NCBI GenBank assembly: GCA_948567375.1
Contig: OX419760.1
Coordinates: 13,392,001 to 13,456,000, forward strand
From: Lunularia cruciata
Taxonomy: Eukaryota > Streptophyta > Marchantiopsida > Lunulariales > Lunulariaceae
Direction of reading: 5' to 3'
Length of the DNA: 64,000 nt
This document shows positions 31,447 through 44,291 of the stretch, piece by piece. How positions within the stretch are numbered: the stretch's first letter is position 1; every line of letters starts with the position of its first letter. Both the position numbers and the translations under genes were made by a program. The notes under the pieces were generated by a model. The model ran no database searches, was not told the origin of the DNA, and saw only the letters and a program-made list of their open reading frames with translations.

Positions 31447-34400
31447 TTACGAGTACATGCCATCCAACTTTGCATTTTTTTTATTTCTCTTGAATGCGCT
31501 TTGGTGATGTCTGAATGAATGTCTTCTGGTTTAAATTTCTTGATGACATTCATCACCTTGTTTATCTTCACCTCTATCTACTCCAAGGAGTGTATCCTTG
31601 GCAGTAGTGCCAAAATATAAAGATTCAATGTCAACCAAAATATGGTTAAATGGTAAGAATCAGTCATTCCCATAGAGTGACTAAAAGATGAAATAAAGTG
31701 CCATAATAGTCAATTCTCAATTTTTTCCTATTTAACCTCTTGGATGGAATTATGTCCATAAGAGTGTAGTGTCACTTCTTGTGGTGCATTAAGAAAAGAG
31801 AAAATGGAAATTACTTTCACTATGGAACCTTTCTAATCTAATCCAAAAGGTGATGGTTCATTTGTCATAAAGGTAAATTTTCTTTTTAGATCACTCCTTG
31901 CTGAAGGTGCAATTTGGCCAATGGTAACTATTGCTCAATCATCATTGATGCCTTTAATTTCATTAGCATTATGACTATATGCTCCAAATGTGGTTAGCAT
32001 CACAATCACTATGTGCATGCCAAAGTTAGTTCCCACTTTGTAGGTAGTATCCTCACAAAGGTCCTATCACTCTAATGACTACAACCCTAGAGAATGCATA
32101 CTACCCTTCCCAAAATGTATATTTTTGGATTGATCAAATTGCCTAGCTTTTTTTTACTGCGGTACTTCATGATGCTCTTGCTTTTTGTTAGCTACTCACT
32201 ACATTGCCTTGATTATTCAAAACCTTGGAGCTCTAACACTCTACAAACATGTGGATGATTCTTGTCACTCAAGCATTTGTATTACTACTTCAAGATTCCT
32301 TACCACTAGCCAACTAAGCGAATAATCCATCATGCAGAATCTAAGTGATTGTAGATAAGATCATATTAGAGTAACCCATGGATTAAATCCAAATAATCTT
32401 ATTAGCACTAATCACATAAACACTTATTCATTTTTCTTAGTCCTAATATCTTCAATCTTGTATTATAAAACATTAATATAGAGAGATAAGGAATCCTTCA
32501 AAATAAAATGTAGAAGAAATGTAAAATAGAAATAATTTTTTACTTATATCTATTTTTGAAATGTAGTATGTTTGAAATGTAATATAAAAGGTACTAGGAG
32601 CCTACATATAACTTGATACCACTTACTTTTGACCAACCATATGCACAAGATTTTTCTTACTTTGTTTGTACCAATGAACAAAAAATTATTATTTGTGCGC
32701 TAATAAATTGGACTATTTGTATATTCTTTTATGTAAAAATGTGGTCTTTAGTTGGTATTATGCCTACAAAACAAAATCATACTTCTCATGTTTATAGAGT
32801 ATTAAAGTAAAGAATGAATATTTACATTCTACTCATAACTTTGAGCATGAACTAATCTTGGAAGAGTGTATTGTAGTCACCCCTTGTGGTGACTACGGTA
32901 AATGGAAAACTAAAAGATCACTTTCAATAGAAATTAAGTCCACTAATTCCTAAAGATGATGGTTCACTCAACCCCAAAGGCCACTTTACTCCAAAGATTT
33001 TGACTTGGAAGGTTATGTGCTACCCCTACCCAAAAGACACAACTCCAAAGGCATCTTTGCATTGGCCAAATGTCTTTGCTTTTATTTGCATGGTAATTTT
33101 AACATTATAACTTAGTCTTGATGCATCAAGTTATTCCTTTTCTCATTCCAAACCCTAAGAAATCATACATTTTGATCAAGTATGAATGTCTCTACCTACA
33201 TTTCAACACTTGTGTTCCTACTATGAAGTTCTACACCACTACTCAACTAAGACATTCATCAATGCTCATGATGCAAGCAAACAACAAAGTAGAACGGCAA
33301 TCTCTTTTGCTAAACTTTGAGTAGAAATCAATGAACTCAATTTACATTGGGCTTAAGCCTCAAATACTTGCTCCTACTCAACTCCAAAGAGATTTAACAA
33401 TGGGATTACTCCAAAGATCCCTTGCATACATCTACATTGTACATTATAATTCTAATCCTATCTTATTCTAATTACATCTAGGTTAATTAGGCACCTCAAA
33501 TGTGTTAGGCAAGGTACAAAGTATTCCCCAAAGACAATTTGAAATTATACTCAATTTTCTAAAGGTTATATATGTGAAGGCACTTCAGCTACAAAGATGT
33601 ATAATTACAAAGACCTCTGGACTACTTCCATGAAAAGTCCAACAACTACAAAAAACTTCTTTTAGTGAAGTATCTTCGGCCTAAAGCATTACTACAAAGA
33701 ACTACTTTTGCATTTGAAATTCCTTATGAGTACATTGACCCTCTCCTTCTACCTTTCTATCTCTAATAGGTAACTATCATTTGTCTCAATGAACTTCATG
33801 TTTGTATGCTATCTAAGTTTAACTTCAAGCTGGTCCATCTTATCTTCTTTGTACTTCTTCCCTTCTAACTCTTGAGGCTACATCTTCTATTTGTGCAGCT
33901 TTGTCTTCATTATTCTGCCTTGTGTGTCTTCCTCTGGCATGGCCACAAACTCTTTTTTTGCCTCCTCTACCTACATCAAGGTCTTTTCATTCTCGTCCTC
34001 CAAATGGCTTGGATGTCTACAAGAATTTCTTCCATCAATTTGGATCTATGCGTTGCACTCTCTTCCTTCTCCTTCTTGGGCTTGGTAGCCATTCCTTTAG
34101 GTTGGATAGCCACTTTGCTCCTATATGTGGTGAACTCACATCAAGGATTACCAATAAAACCTTTGCCTTCTCCAATTCCCCTCAAATGCTCATCAACTTC
34201 TCATCTCTAGCCTTTTGTTGTCCTTTGTATCCCCTATGCTTACCAATGTCCTTGAGCCAAAGGCCTCTCAATTTGCCTTGCAGCTTCCAATATCTTCTTT
34301 GTATTGACTGCCATCAATTGCAAGGAGGTATTTTAGAACATGATTTTATAATTTTCTCTACATTAGAGTATTTACCTTCTTTGCCTCCTCCTTATACAAG

Positions 34401-36310
34401 TTCCTCATATTGCCTAACTCTTCTTTTGATCTATCTTCCTTCATCTTTTGGGTGTAAATTACCTTGTAAAGCCTTTAATTAAAATAGTATAATCTATCAT
34501 AACAAAGTAGACTTCTTGGGACTTTAGTAAGAGAAGTTCCATCAGTTGTAGGGCGGATCACATCAAGTGGATCACACAATTTTGTCCTTTGGTGACCAAT
34601 GCTTTGGTTTCTTGGGTTGCTTCTCCTCCTTCTTCAACTTGCATTGAACATAAAGGGTGGTCTTTGAAATCTTCCTCCACTACCACTTGTTCTGATGCTT
34701 CTTGAGTGAGCCCTTTGGCTTTGTGATGTCCTTCACTCCAAAGGTCTTATCTTGCCATCTCCACTGCTCTCCTATAGGGCCGTCCACTTCTTGATTGGGA
34801 CTAGGAGGGTCTAAGGATCAATGCAAGGTCTCTCCTTGGTCTTTGGCCCGGTTTTCCTATACTTCATCCTGCTATGGATTTGGAGCAGATTGGGCATCTT
34901 TGTAGTACTCTCTCTCTTTCAAACCCAATGCCTATCCCTGAAATATGAATGAGTCTTTTCCTTCTTCTCCTTCTCCTTCTATGTCTTTAGCTTCCTCTTC
35001 AAAAGACACATGAATCATCTGTGGGTTTCTCCTGGGTCTCTTGGCTTTTTCTTGCAATCTTGTAGGTGTGGACTTCTTCTTCTTCTTGGCCATCTTGGCC
35101 ATCTTCTTCCAACTTCCAAAGAAAACTCCTTGTCTATACATAGAACACATGTGCAAAATTCATTGGGTTCTCCTTGAAAAAGACACCTAAAGAATATGGC
35201 TTGATGTTGTTTAAACAAGTGGTTCTCTTTGGCTTCAACAACTTTATAACTACCTCCACAATGGCCCTTTGGGCTGGGTCTTTGTAACTCCACACTCTCC
35301 ACTCGTTGTTAGTTCATGAATGTTTGAAGGAGGTGGTGAGGATCTTCTCCAATGTAGTGTTTGTTCTGGTGTATTGAGTATTGATTTAGTCCAAGAACAT
35401 TCCTCTAATTCTCCTCTATCCATGCAAGTAGGTTCTCCTTGGAGGTCTCTTGTCTCCTTCTCCACCCAAAGTCACACCTCTTGGATAGCAAAGTTATTGC
35501 TTAGATCCCAATTCCAAAGCAAGAAAGCAAGGTGCTTGCTCTAGATCAACTTGCTTCTGCAATACACCATCCACTTGTTAAGGGCTAGTGCATAAAGGAT
35601 AACCTTGGAGATCTTCCTCATTTTCTCTAGTATGAACATCATGTTTCTTATTGAAGGTGGTCTAAGTATAAAAGGGAAGGTCAAAAACTACAAAGGTGGT
35701 AAAGAACAACAAAGAACTTGCTAAGACTTGAAATCTTTGAGCTCACATGGAGCTGAGACTGCAATTGATTGGCTAAAAGTGCAATGGATCAGTGTGCTTT
35801 TGATTTTATAGCCAGATTTTTCAATCATCATTCTGCAATGCCCAAATAGTCAATGAGCCATCACTCTCTGCACATGCAAGCCACTTATTGAATGCAAATG
35901 GTCTTTGGCTACAGTTCTTTATCCAAGTGATAGTACTTTCAAATTGATGTACAATCTTTGGGCACAAAGGTCTTTGAGTCCAAAGTCTCCAACTTCAAAG
36001 GTCCTTCAAACTTGTGTTCTTAACCCCGGCCACCCTTTGGACTTAATTCCTCTATCATTGTTCCTTCATAGGGCCTTTAGCTTTTTATTTCTAAATGAAT
36101 AGATACAACTTCAAAGGAAACTTCAACAATTTTTGTCTTCTCCTGCCATATCTCTAAGAGAAGAATGAGATCAATAAAAAGAAAACTTTTTGAAAAATGT
36201 GTGCACCTTAATATAGAGGATTCAAATATGTTTGGAAGAAACATCATTTTAGATTGATTTCATTGTGTGATATAAATATTATGCAGAGTAAATTATTTTA
36301 ATAGTCACTA
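31447..36310. other. Unassigned sequence, partly old coding-like (minus strand 33870-35700)
   Basis: 31447-33800 is AT-rich with no gene; it holds two diverged copies of a 110-bp unit (about 31765-31875 and 32865-32975). In 33870-35700 minus-strand frames are rich in Lys/Glu/Arg (KKMAKMAKKKKKSTPTRL, EEEAKDIEGEGEEGKD; also KGHCGGSYKVVEAKENHLF). They look like a decayed charged or coiled-coil protein. I do not recognise it. The hydrophobic plus-strand frame at 33901-34482 is its shadow. Confidence 0.45.
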
Positions 36311-36389
36311 AATATTACATAAAATAATAATCTAAATTAAAGTTGAGAATATATATGTAGATTTATAAAAAATTTAATTTTTTAACTAT
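36311..36389 (+). repeat. Dispersed AT-rich repeat, copy 2
   Basis: Near-identical to 5522-5600 over about 79 bp. The flanks differ on both sides. Confidence 0.75.
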
Positions 36390-37204
36390 ACATAAAAATT
36401 TAGAAAAATTCACATAATAAAATAAGATTAGATCAATCCAAAATATTTTGTATTTAAATTATTAGATAATTTAGATTGAATCCTAGTGTCATTAATAAGG
36501 TAGCTCCATGTGATAAAAAAATACAAAATAATACTGTCACCAATAAATAACACAAATCATATTGTTACAGGTAATATTAACCTGATCAAAACTAATATAA
36601 AATCCTAACCTTTGTCAAGCAACCGTCCAGTGAAATAAGTGTGCAAGTATTATCCAAAATTTCTTTAGTAGTGTGTTCAGTTTATGAAGTGCAAAAGAAT
36701 GTTAATCTGAAGCATGTACAAGAAATGTTTCTGTTTCTAGAGGTGTACACAAGTCTCTAAGTGACGTTTTGTTGGAAACATGCTTTTACCAATAAGCGTA
36801 CGAGTAATTTATCCAAAGCTTTGTCAAAGAGCATATTCGCATCAAAAATGTGCAACTGTTTATTTGGTCGGAACATATAACATGATATATGGAAATAAAG
36901 TTAATTTTCCAGGAAAGGAAATTCGAATTTGATTGAGAACTGACCAAGGAAAGAAACCTAAAAGTGACCAAATATGGCTATGGAAGAGAGCCCCAACATC
37001 ACCGAGAAGTGACTAAACATGATTCACAATGCAAAAAAGTCACCAGCTACTGACGAAAAATGATTGAACGAAGAGGGGTATCACGTAATTCAGTGACTAA
37101 AGAAGGAAAACCGAATGTGACAGACAAGTAACAAAACATAACTGGGACGAAAAAGCAAACTCGGCCAAAACACCCTAAAGTCATAAGTTCATAACCATCC
37201 GTAT

Positions 37205-37354
37205 TCTCCAGTTTATAAACAGAGGGGCTGCCGTTCTTCTCTGCAACTCTTCTCATCTCCTCTTCTCTCCTCTCCTTAGTTCTGTTTTCTAGATTGTTTT
37301 TGAAAAAGGTTGAGATTGCGCCGACATATACTAACGTTGTCCGCAAAGCAAAGG
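37205..37354 (+). promoter_or_regulatory. Candidate promoter and non-coding first exon of a host gene
   Basis: GTTTATAAAC (37211-37220) is a TATA-like box. About 30 bp downstream a pyrimidine-rich leader begins (CTTCTTCTCTGCAACTC and similar), typical of plant 5' UTRs. AAAG|GTGAGT at 37353/37354 is a strong donor site. No coding start is visible in this exon, so it may be a 5' UTR exon of the exon series downstream. Confidence 0.5.
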
Positions 37355-38484
37355 TGAGTTTTTCTGAAACTCGCGATAGAAGGACGTGACGTTAAGTATA
37401 ATTCAGACATTAAACTGGGGATAAACTCGAGGTCGCGATGGGTAGGTTCAAGAGAATATGATGACATGTAATGGTAGATTTAAAGTGCGGACGGAGACGT
37501 TAAGCTTGATCTGGATGAGAAGTTTACTCTAGGCAACGCGCACAAACTCGTTGTTAATTCACAAGGGTCTAGTTTCAAGGTGTTTGTGAGTTTGGCGCAA
37601 CTCGCGGTATAATGGTCAAACACGTGTGATATAATTACCCTTATCGCGGGTTTAACGTCAGTTATCCGACCTTGCGACAACGTTACTAGTGGATATGGTG
37701 ATTCGAACCTGGAAGCTGTCATAAAATCCCTGCGCAAAACCGCTCCTGTGCACGTAATTGAGCCGCCTCCTTTCTCGGGGTTGTTATTATTCTTCATGTG
37801 GCTGCATTGCATTACAGCAATATAGTTCCAATAACCCACTGGGTGTCTCCTGAGGTTCCAACTTTTCGATTGAGATTTTCTAACAACCATCTACATCATG
37901 TTTCTTTGTGATATTTCCTTGGTTTGATTGACGTGGCATATCAATGTAAATCATCTTATCTTGATTTATTCTTGTATGCTTCATCACTCAAAACTGAGAA
38001 AATAACACAAACTTTGAGAGGACTTTCATCAGGTTCAACTTTCCTTACATGGTATTTATTTCATCTCTCCAGATGTTTCTCGCCACACCTTTCTCGTGTT
38101 TACTTGGAGACATGTGATTAAAGATCAAAGTTGAACTGCTCAATGATAGACTTTCTGCACCTAGCATGAGAGGACTGTGAAGTGTTATACCTTCCGGATT
38201 TCTCATATGAGATGGTGAGCTGAAGGTAGTGATTGATTGAATTCTTCTGATTACTTCTGTTTGGTTTCACACCTTTTGTGCTAGATAGTCGAATTCCAAT
38301 TTTAGTGAGCTTCTAGGCTTCCCCTGTAGTGGCGACATTCAGCAACCAGTTCGATCGTTCTTCGTTCGTGAAAATTTGCTGACAATGAGTTTCCTTAATA
38401 TTTTGGAACTTGGATTTCGTGTATTTTTGACTCGCATAGCTAATTTTCTCACCACATTCCGCTTGTATATGGATTTTTTCACAG

Positions 38485-41400
38485 AACTGAGGAGGTGAAT
38501 GGCGATGTACCAAAACAACTGGAATTTACCTGCCCTTTGGATCTTTCACGTCCACGAGCTGTCATATCAGGAAAGGTATTTATAGATGACTCACTAGGAA
38601 ACGTGAGCAGTGCTTCTCTTGATTTGGGAGAAACAACCACCCACAGCATCACGGCTAAAGGCGTTGGAGGCGAAGACGCAATAGCTTATTCTTCAGATAC
38701 TCTTGAAAAAATCATGTACGTGGAAGAGGGTAGAGGGAAGGAGGATGGTACGCATTAGAAGTACTCTTGGTCTAAGAAGATGACGGATGAAAACCCATCA
38801 AACCTTTCAAGTGATAAAGAGGATGGAAGTTAAAATTAATCACATCTTTTGTATTTCTTCGTACATATTAGACTAAATTATCTAGAAAAGGTTTACCGAT
38901 AATCTCCTCCATGGAAAAAGGATAGAAATTCATAGAAACTAGCGAGAAGTAAGCTTGGAGGAGATCTGAAGTACACCAGGAACTACCCATGAATCTCTTT
39001 GTCAAGAGATTCATAGGTAGTATAAAACTACTTCAGATCAGTAAACTACTTCAGAATCTCTTGAAAAAGGAAGAGTGTATTGGATGGTGACTAGAAGTCA
39101 ATAGACTAAGCAAAGAAGGATTAAGGTCTATTTTTTATACATTAGTTTGAAAAATCACCATCATAATAGCCTTATCCCATATTGGGACCGGAACCTTCGA
39201 CTTGTGAAAACGAGCCAAAGATTATAACACTGACTACAGTAGTCGAAAGATTCTACAGTTACCTAAGAAACGGGCTGGATTTACGTGGGTTTTTTGTTAT
39301 GCAGGTAAGATCCTATTATTCATGGAGATGCAAAGTCTTCCAGAACTTCTGCACTACACGAATTGCAGAACAACCTGCTCATATGTGTGAAACCGGAAGA
39401 GTCCAAAACACCTTCGTGGGTACAATTCTAACGTCTATATAACTATTGATCTAGACAAACACTCACATCTCTAAACAGGATTGCACTATGTATATATCAT
39501 GTCGATTTCTCCCATACGATTCATTAGCTGCAATTAGTTTGACATTCCCTTCGCTTGGAGTTATCCCCTGTGTATTCCACTCCCCGGGGATTGGGAAACA
39601 ACTAGTCAGAACAGTTTACTCGCAAAACTTTCGCCGGTGTATCTTCTATCTTGTGCGGTTTGCCTGCTCTGTAGATCACAGGTCGATTCAGACATGTGGG
39701 TTTTGACCTTGGACGTTGGATTCAAGGCTTTACGTCCAACTGTTGTGGTGCACAATCCAGAATGTTTCTCAAGCTTACGATCAGACTATAAGAAGCCTGA
39801 AAGTGGTACATTCAACGCAACTCATTCTGTGCGTTCAAGTGTAGAAAAGGCCTGACACGCTCGGGAAGCGACACTGGACAATTGCAACGTTCTACACGAT
39901 ATTTGAGCTTGACTAATTTGTCGAAGTAAACCAGCTGTTCCACAACGTAAATTCCAATTTGATCTGAGTTCCATGCGAGGAAGAATTCAGGGATTCTAGT
40001 AGATAATTCAAAACCTGAGTTTGTGATTGGTCTCACTTGCAGCTTCTATCGAGTCTTGCAGCGATTCCGGTAATTCTCTGTCCCCAGTTGGCAGTTGGAC
40101 ATACCAAGGTCTTGTTCGCGGAAATAATTCGAAAATATTAGAGTAATGGGTTCTTTGACAGCTGGATGGTCGACTAGTCCACCTTGTGCGAAGAAAGGTC
40201 AGTACACCTCATTTCATTTTTTTCTATGCGTTTTTTGTTCTTCTGAGTCTCCTTTATCTTAGTCTCCTTTATCTTAGTTCCGAGATGATGTTTAACTTAG
40301 CAGACATCCGATGACCCTTCCCTTACTACATGATTCCAGTTTGAGTCTGTGATGCAAAAGTTGATACGGGATATGATACAGGAAAAGTTGGCTTAAGGAT
40401 TAGTATGTCAGAGTCGATCATGAGAAGAACATGCACGAATTTGTGCAGTGTCTTATCTCAGCTTCTGGGAATGAAGTCCAAATTGATGAAAAACCCATTT
40501 GAAAAGATGTTCCAATTTGACTAGAATCGATCTACAGAATAGACTTCTCCACGAAACTGAGTCTCGTATGCTACCAGTGATTGTCTTATATCATGAATCA
40601 TCTGGCGTATATTATAGTGTCTGTTGACATCATTCCTGCTCCAAGAAAGTATACTTTCATGGAGCTTGATCTGAGCGTTAAATAGGTGCAAGACGGAAAC
40701 ACGACGAAGACTTAAGATTGAAGCCAGAAGACAATGGATACCAGAAAATTTTGCTTCCTGTTTATGCATCGACTCAGATTGAACCTAGATGTCTGCGAAA
40801 GTCGATTGTGAACTTATGGCACTGGGTACTGACGGTTTATGAGAAAGGTTGCGAACAGATAATGGACATAAACATGCGCATTTTGTGTTTGCCAGCTCTC
40901 AGGCGTTCTACATCTTCATTGACGAGAACCCAAGTGAACAGATACTGGCGAGCTAAGCGCGCTCAGAGCAAAGAGCATCTGGAAGAAGCTCATCGAGCTG
41001 TTGCTGTTGCTAGATCTCAATCCATCAACTCCGTAAGTGACCCCCTTACTAATAGTCAGTCAGAGCTTATATACGACGTAAAATGCATGTAACAGTAAGA
41101 GTTCACAATAAACCTTCATTTCTCACAAGTATAGGTTAAAATCCTTCGTTAATCATCCATATGTGTTCATCATACAGAACACAATCTTCCCGTATCGCTC
41201 CCTAAGAATGAAATGGATATTCCTCGGAAGAACTTATCTATCCTTAACGATGCCCTTGATTTGAATCCCAAAACAGGAGATAAGCGAAGATATTACAAAT
41301 GATTTCTACCTAGATATGCATTCAGAGGGCGGGAGTGCAAGTGGGAGCCTGCCCACGACACCAAGAGCAGATGAGCGGGAAGACGAAAGCACCAGGGCCA

Positions 41401-41830
41401 ACTGGTAAAAATCCTGAATCCAGCCCTCAGGGTATATGTCGATTTCAGTATGAATTCACGGTTTCTCTAACTATCACAACGACTAATAATTCTTCAAAAT
41501 TCATGTTTATATTAAACGAACTGTGCGCAGAATACAATGACAGAACATATGATCAACTTCAAAACATGGCTACCGTGATATATTTTGCTGGGTGAACACC
41601 ATGGTGGTGGTTGATTGTTTTATTTGGCATCGACATTTCTTAATTGGAACAATTTGTACAGGTGGAGAAGAAGCACTTGGGCGTTTCTGAATGAGCCCCC
41701 GCTACACGAGGAGAAAATCTATAGCTATACTCCTCAGTATGAGATAGATGTGAGGGCACGAGTGACAGAGATGGAGACTCCACCTGCAAAAAGTTTGCAT
41801 CACACCAGGAGCAGCTTATCCATCTTCTAA
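38485..41830 (+). CDS. Probable intron-containing host gene, exons approximate
   Basis: Plus-strand open segments with splice-like borders: 38485-38574 or longer (EEVNGDVPKQLEF), 39182-39304 (donor GCAG|GTAAGA), 39682-39855 (acceptor CACAG, MWVLTLDVGFKALRP), about 40880-41033 (VNRYWRAKRAQSKEHLEEAH, donor TCC|GTAAGT), 41326-41404 and 41662-41830. The last two join in phase (acceptor GTACAG, stop TAA at 41828) to give WWRRSTWAFLNEPP across the intron. Codon use and GC are unlike the transposons around it. The RYW/KR/EHL and WW-R-AFLNEPP motifs recall a plant family of unknown function; exact exon set and early exons are uncertain. Confidence 0.5.
38963..39039. repeat. Long two-arm hairpin
   Basis: Outer arms GATCTGAAGTA (38963-38973) and TACTTCAGATC (39029-39039) pair perfectly. 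Inner arms of 17 bases (38983-38999 and 39004-39020) pair with one mismatch around a TGTC loop. Internal loops of 8-9 nt separate the two stems. Confidence 0.85.
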
Positions 41831-43577
41831 CGTTGTACTGGTTTTTGTACTTAATTCAGAGAGAGATCATCTGGACCAGGTTCACTCCATTTTGTACTTA
41901 TGCTATTATACAATTCTCAGGCTCTCGTAAGTGCTCGTGGGACCACTGAAGTACCCCGGAGAATGTACTATGCATTTCTAGCACCATCCTACCATGGCTT
42001 TAGAATATACACGCTTGTACAAGTTCACGCATATGTCTACAAGTCGTTAGAAAACAAAAGGCTAGTTAGCTAAAGCTTGGATATCTATTTCTGGTTTTCA
42101 TTTCTCATCACAAAGGCCATGGCAATATAATGTATGGCCACAATCCGTGAATAGCAAAGACTTCACAATTGGGAAACCTAATTGATTTGCCTACGTTGAG
42201 ATCATAGGTCAATGTTTGGATGGGAAGAGTAGAGTCTGCGGCCATGTGAAGAGGACAGTATGTACTACGCTTTCCGACAATTTCCAGAAATATAATAGTA
42301 TTTCTAGAGAAATTTTTGCCATACTTGTAGAGCAGAAAAGTGGCTTCTGCAAAAGTTCGAAACTTCTTATACATAAGCCAGAACGTCCATACCGTCATGG
42401 GGCTGCAAAGGAAAAGTAATCAAGATTAGCCTGTCAGAAAAGGGATATATATATATATATACAGGTAGACATACAGTGAGCGTTCCAAACAAAGATTGTG
42501 GTATTCACTCATTTTGATCGAAGGGCTAGCCTTAATGGAAGCTGATCTTGACTCATTTTCCGAGATTACTGCACCCCATGAAAGTGCTATGATTGGTCTA
42601 TAGCCCTCTCTATGTTCCATCCATGGTTACAATGTGGATCTAAAAATTCCACTTTGTCGGCATACGTCTGTCGTCTTAAGAGTCACACACTGTACCATAC
42701 TCTCAACAGCATCTCGTCGTACGTTTTGAAATGCATACAATATATCATATCTGTACTCTGGTTTTGTTGCTAAAAGGCTAGGTCTAACTAGTCTTACGTA
42801 TACCCTCTATGAAGTGCAAAGCAGAATTTTAGAACTGGAACTCTGTTGTATATGGACAGACTCACCTGGATCAGGGCTGGAAACTACAATGACTGTATCG
42901 TTTTACGGTCCATATATGCACTTTGGCAACCAAGACAAACTCTCTGCAAACTGGTGTTATTTTAAAGAATGGTGCACATGGACTTTATAAGACTACTATT
43001 TTTAGCTGGGAGGATGCATATGGACTTTATAAGTTTTCTCGATCACAAATTATTCTTGTGGAGGGATGGAAGCTTAAACTTTATGATGATGGAAAAAACC
43101 AATGGCATTATGTGTCATTGGTTTTATTTTATTGGTCCTAAATGCAAAGATAAATGGAGCATGCATATTTACAATGTGATCAACAATGCGGATTCAACTG
43201 CAAGAACTGGAGTTCCGGTTCATTTCGCACGATGCACAACTCTCTAAGGCAAACAGAGCCCTGATTGTGAAACAGACCTTGAGGTTCATTGACACGGTAA
43301 AATAGATGAGACAAATTACACAGTTATTCTATTTTAAATTTTAATCGACCTGATATTACTCTCAACTTTCGATTAGTGCATTTTAAGGGATCAATAAAGA
43401 GATACTCAATACCTGGTAGAATGTAATGTCACGGGGGGCGTGTCATGGGGGGCAAAATTACCAGTAACTAATTACTTGGAGTCAGCTAGAGATAACAGCA
43501 TCCTTGTTGAGGCTAAGCTGTAGAGTTTTAATTTGGCCACGGGGTTTGAAGGAACATGATACTCCTATACATATTAC
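41831..43577. other. Unique DNA between host gene and element B
   Basis: No gene established. It holds an (AT)n run near 42446-42462, a direct repeat TGGACTTTATAAG (about 42978 and 43020), and a 10-bp perfect hairpin with 11-nt loop at 43095-43125. It also holds the doublet GTCACGGGGGGC/GTCATGGGGGGC near 43430-43455. A minus-strand frame at 42108-42398 contains FAIHGLWP, reminiscent of a ribonuclease T2 motif, without the rest of that family. Confidence 0.5.
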
Positions 43578-44056
43578 ATATATCTCACCTTGCTTCTAAT
43601 TTGTGGTCTCAACCCTCTCAGAAAATTCTTGGTGAGCATGGCCCCTATGCCAATCATTGTAGTCTCCACATCATCCCCACCCTTCCTCAACACTATGTGA
43701 AATTTGGACTCTAAGTTTTCCACTCTTTCCACATAGACTCTCACTTTCTCTCCATCTCTTTGCTTGAGAAATGTAACCTCACTCATCAATCTCTCATAAC
43801 TCTCATCAGGAAAAAAGTTCTCAATGAGTGTTGAAGTCAAAGTCTCCCAAGACTCCTCTTCCCCATCTCTCCTCTCTCTCTTTTGGTATTCTGACTCATA
43901 CCATGTAAGTGTTGCATCCTCAAAGAAATCTGGTAATAATGAGGCCCACTCATTCTTCCTCCTCTCATTGTTTCCTGTGCAAGCTCTCTTGAAATCTCTC
44001 ACAAAGGCCTCCACATCTTCTCCATCCTTGCCAAAGAAAACCAGAAGTTTCCCCAT
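43578..44056 (-). pseudogene. Element B Gag, N-terminal part only
   Basis: Open frame starting MGKLLVFFGKDGEDVEAF, parallel to E1a gag over about 155 residues (ENFFPDESYERLMSEV is present). It is cut at the truncation point of the element. Confidence 0.85.
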
Positions 44057-44291
44057 CTTAACCCCTCACTATCTTTCTTTTCTCTCAAATTTTTTTTTCT
44101 CTTTTCTTTTCTCTCACTCTATTACTAATAGAGTATATACATGACTAACACCATCTGAGAATAATTCACTCTAGGGAACACAAAAGGTTCAGGTTGCTCT
44201 AAGATTTCTATAGCAACATCAAATCCTAGAGTGCATATTAATCTAACTCTCATGGATAGTTTATCCATAAGTTGAAAAATTATCTCCATCA

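Noticed and set aside
33901-34482. Plus-strand ORF of 193 codons, hydrophobic and Leu/Pro-rich
   Set aside because: It is antisense to charged minus-strand frames; its composition is what the complement of Lys/Glu-rich coding gives. No family features.
42426-42470. (AT)n run as a promoter
   Set aside because: Simple microsatellite without a neighbouring coding start.
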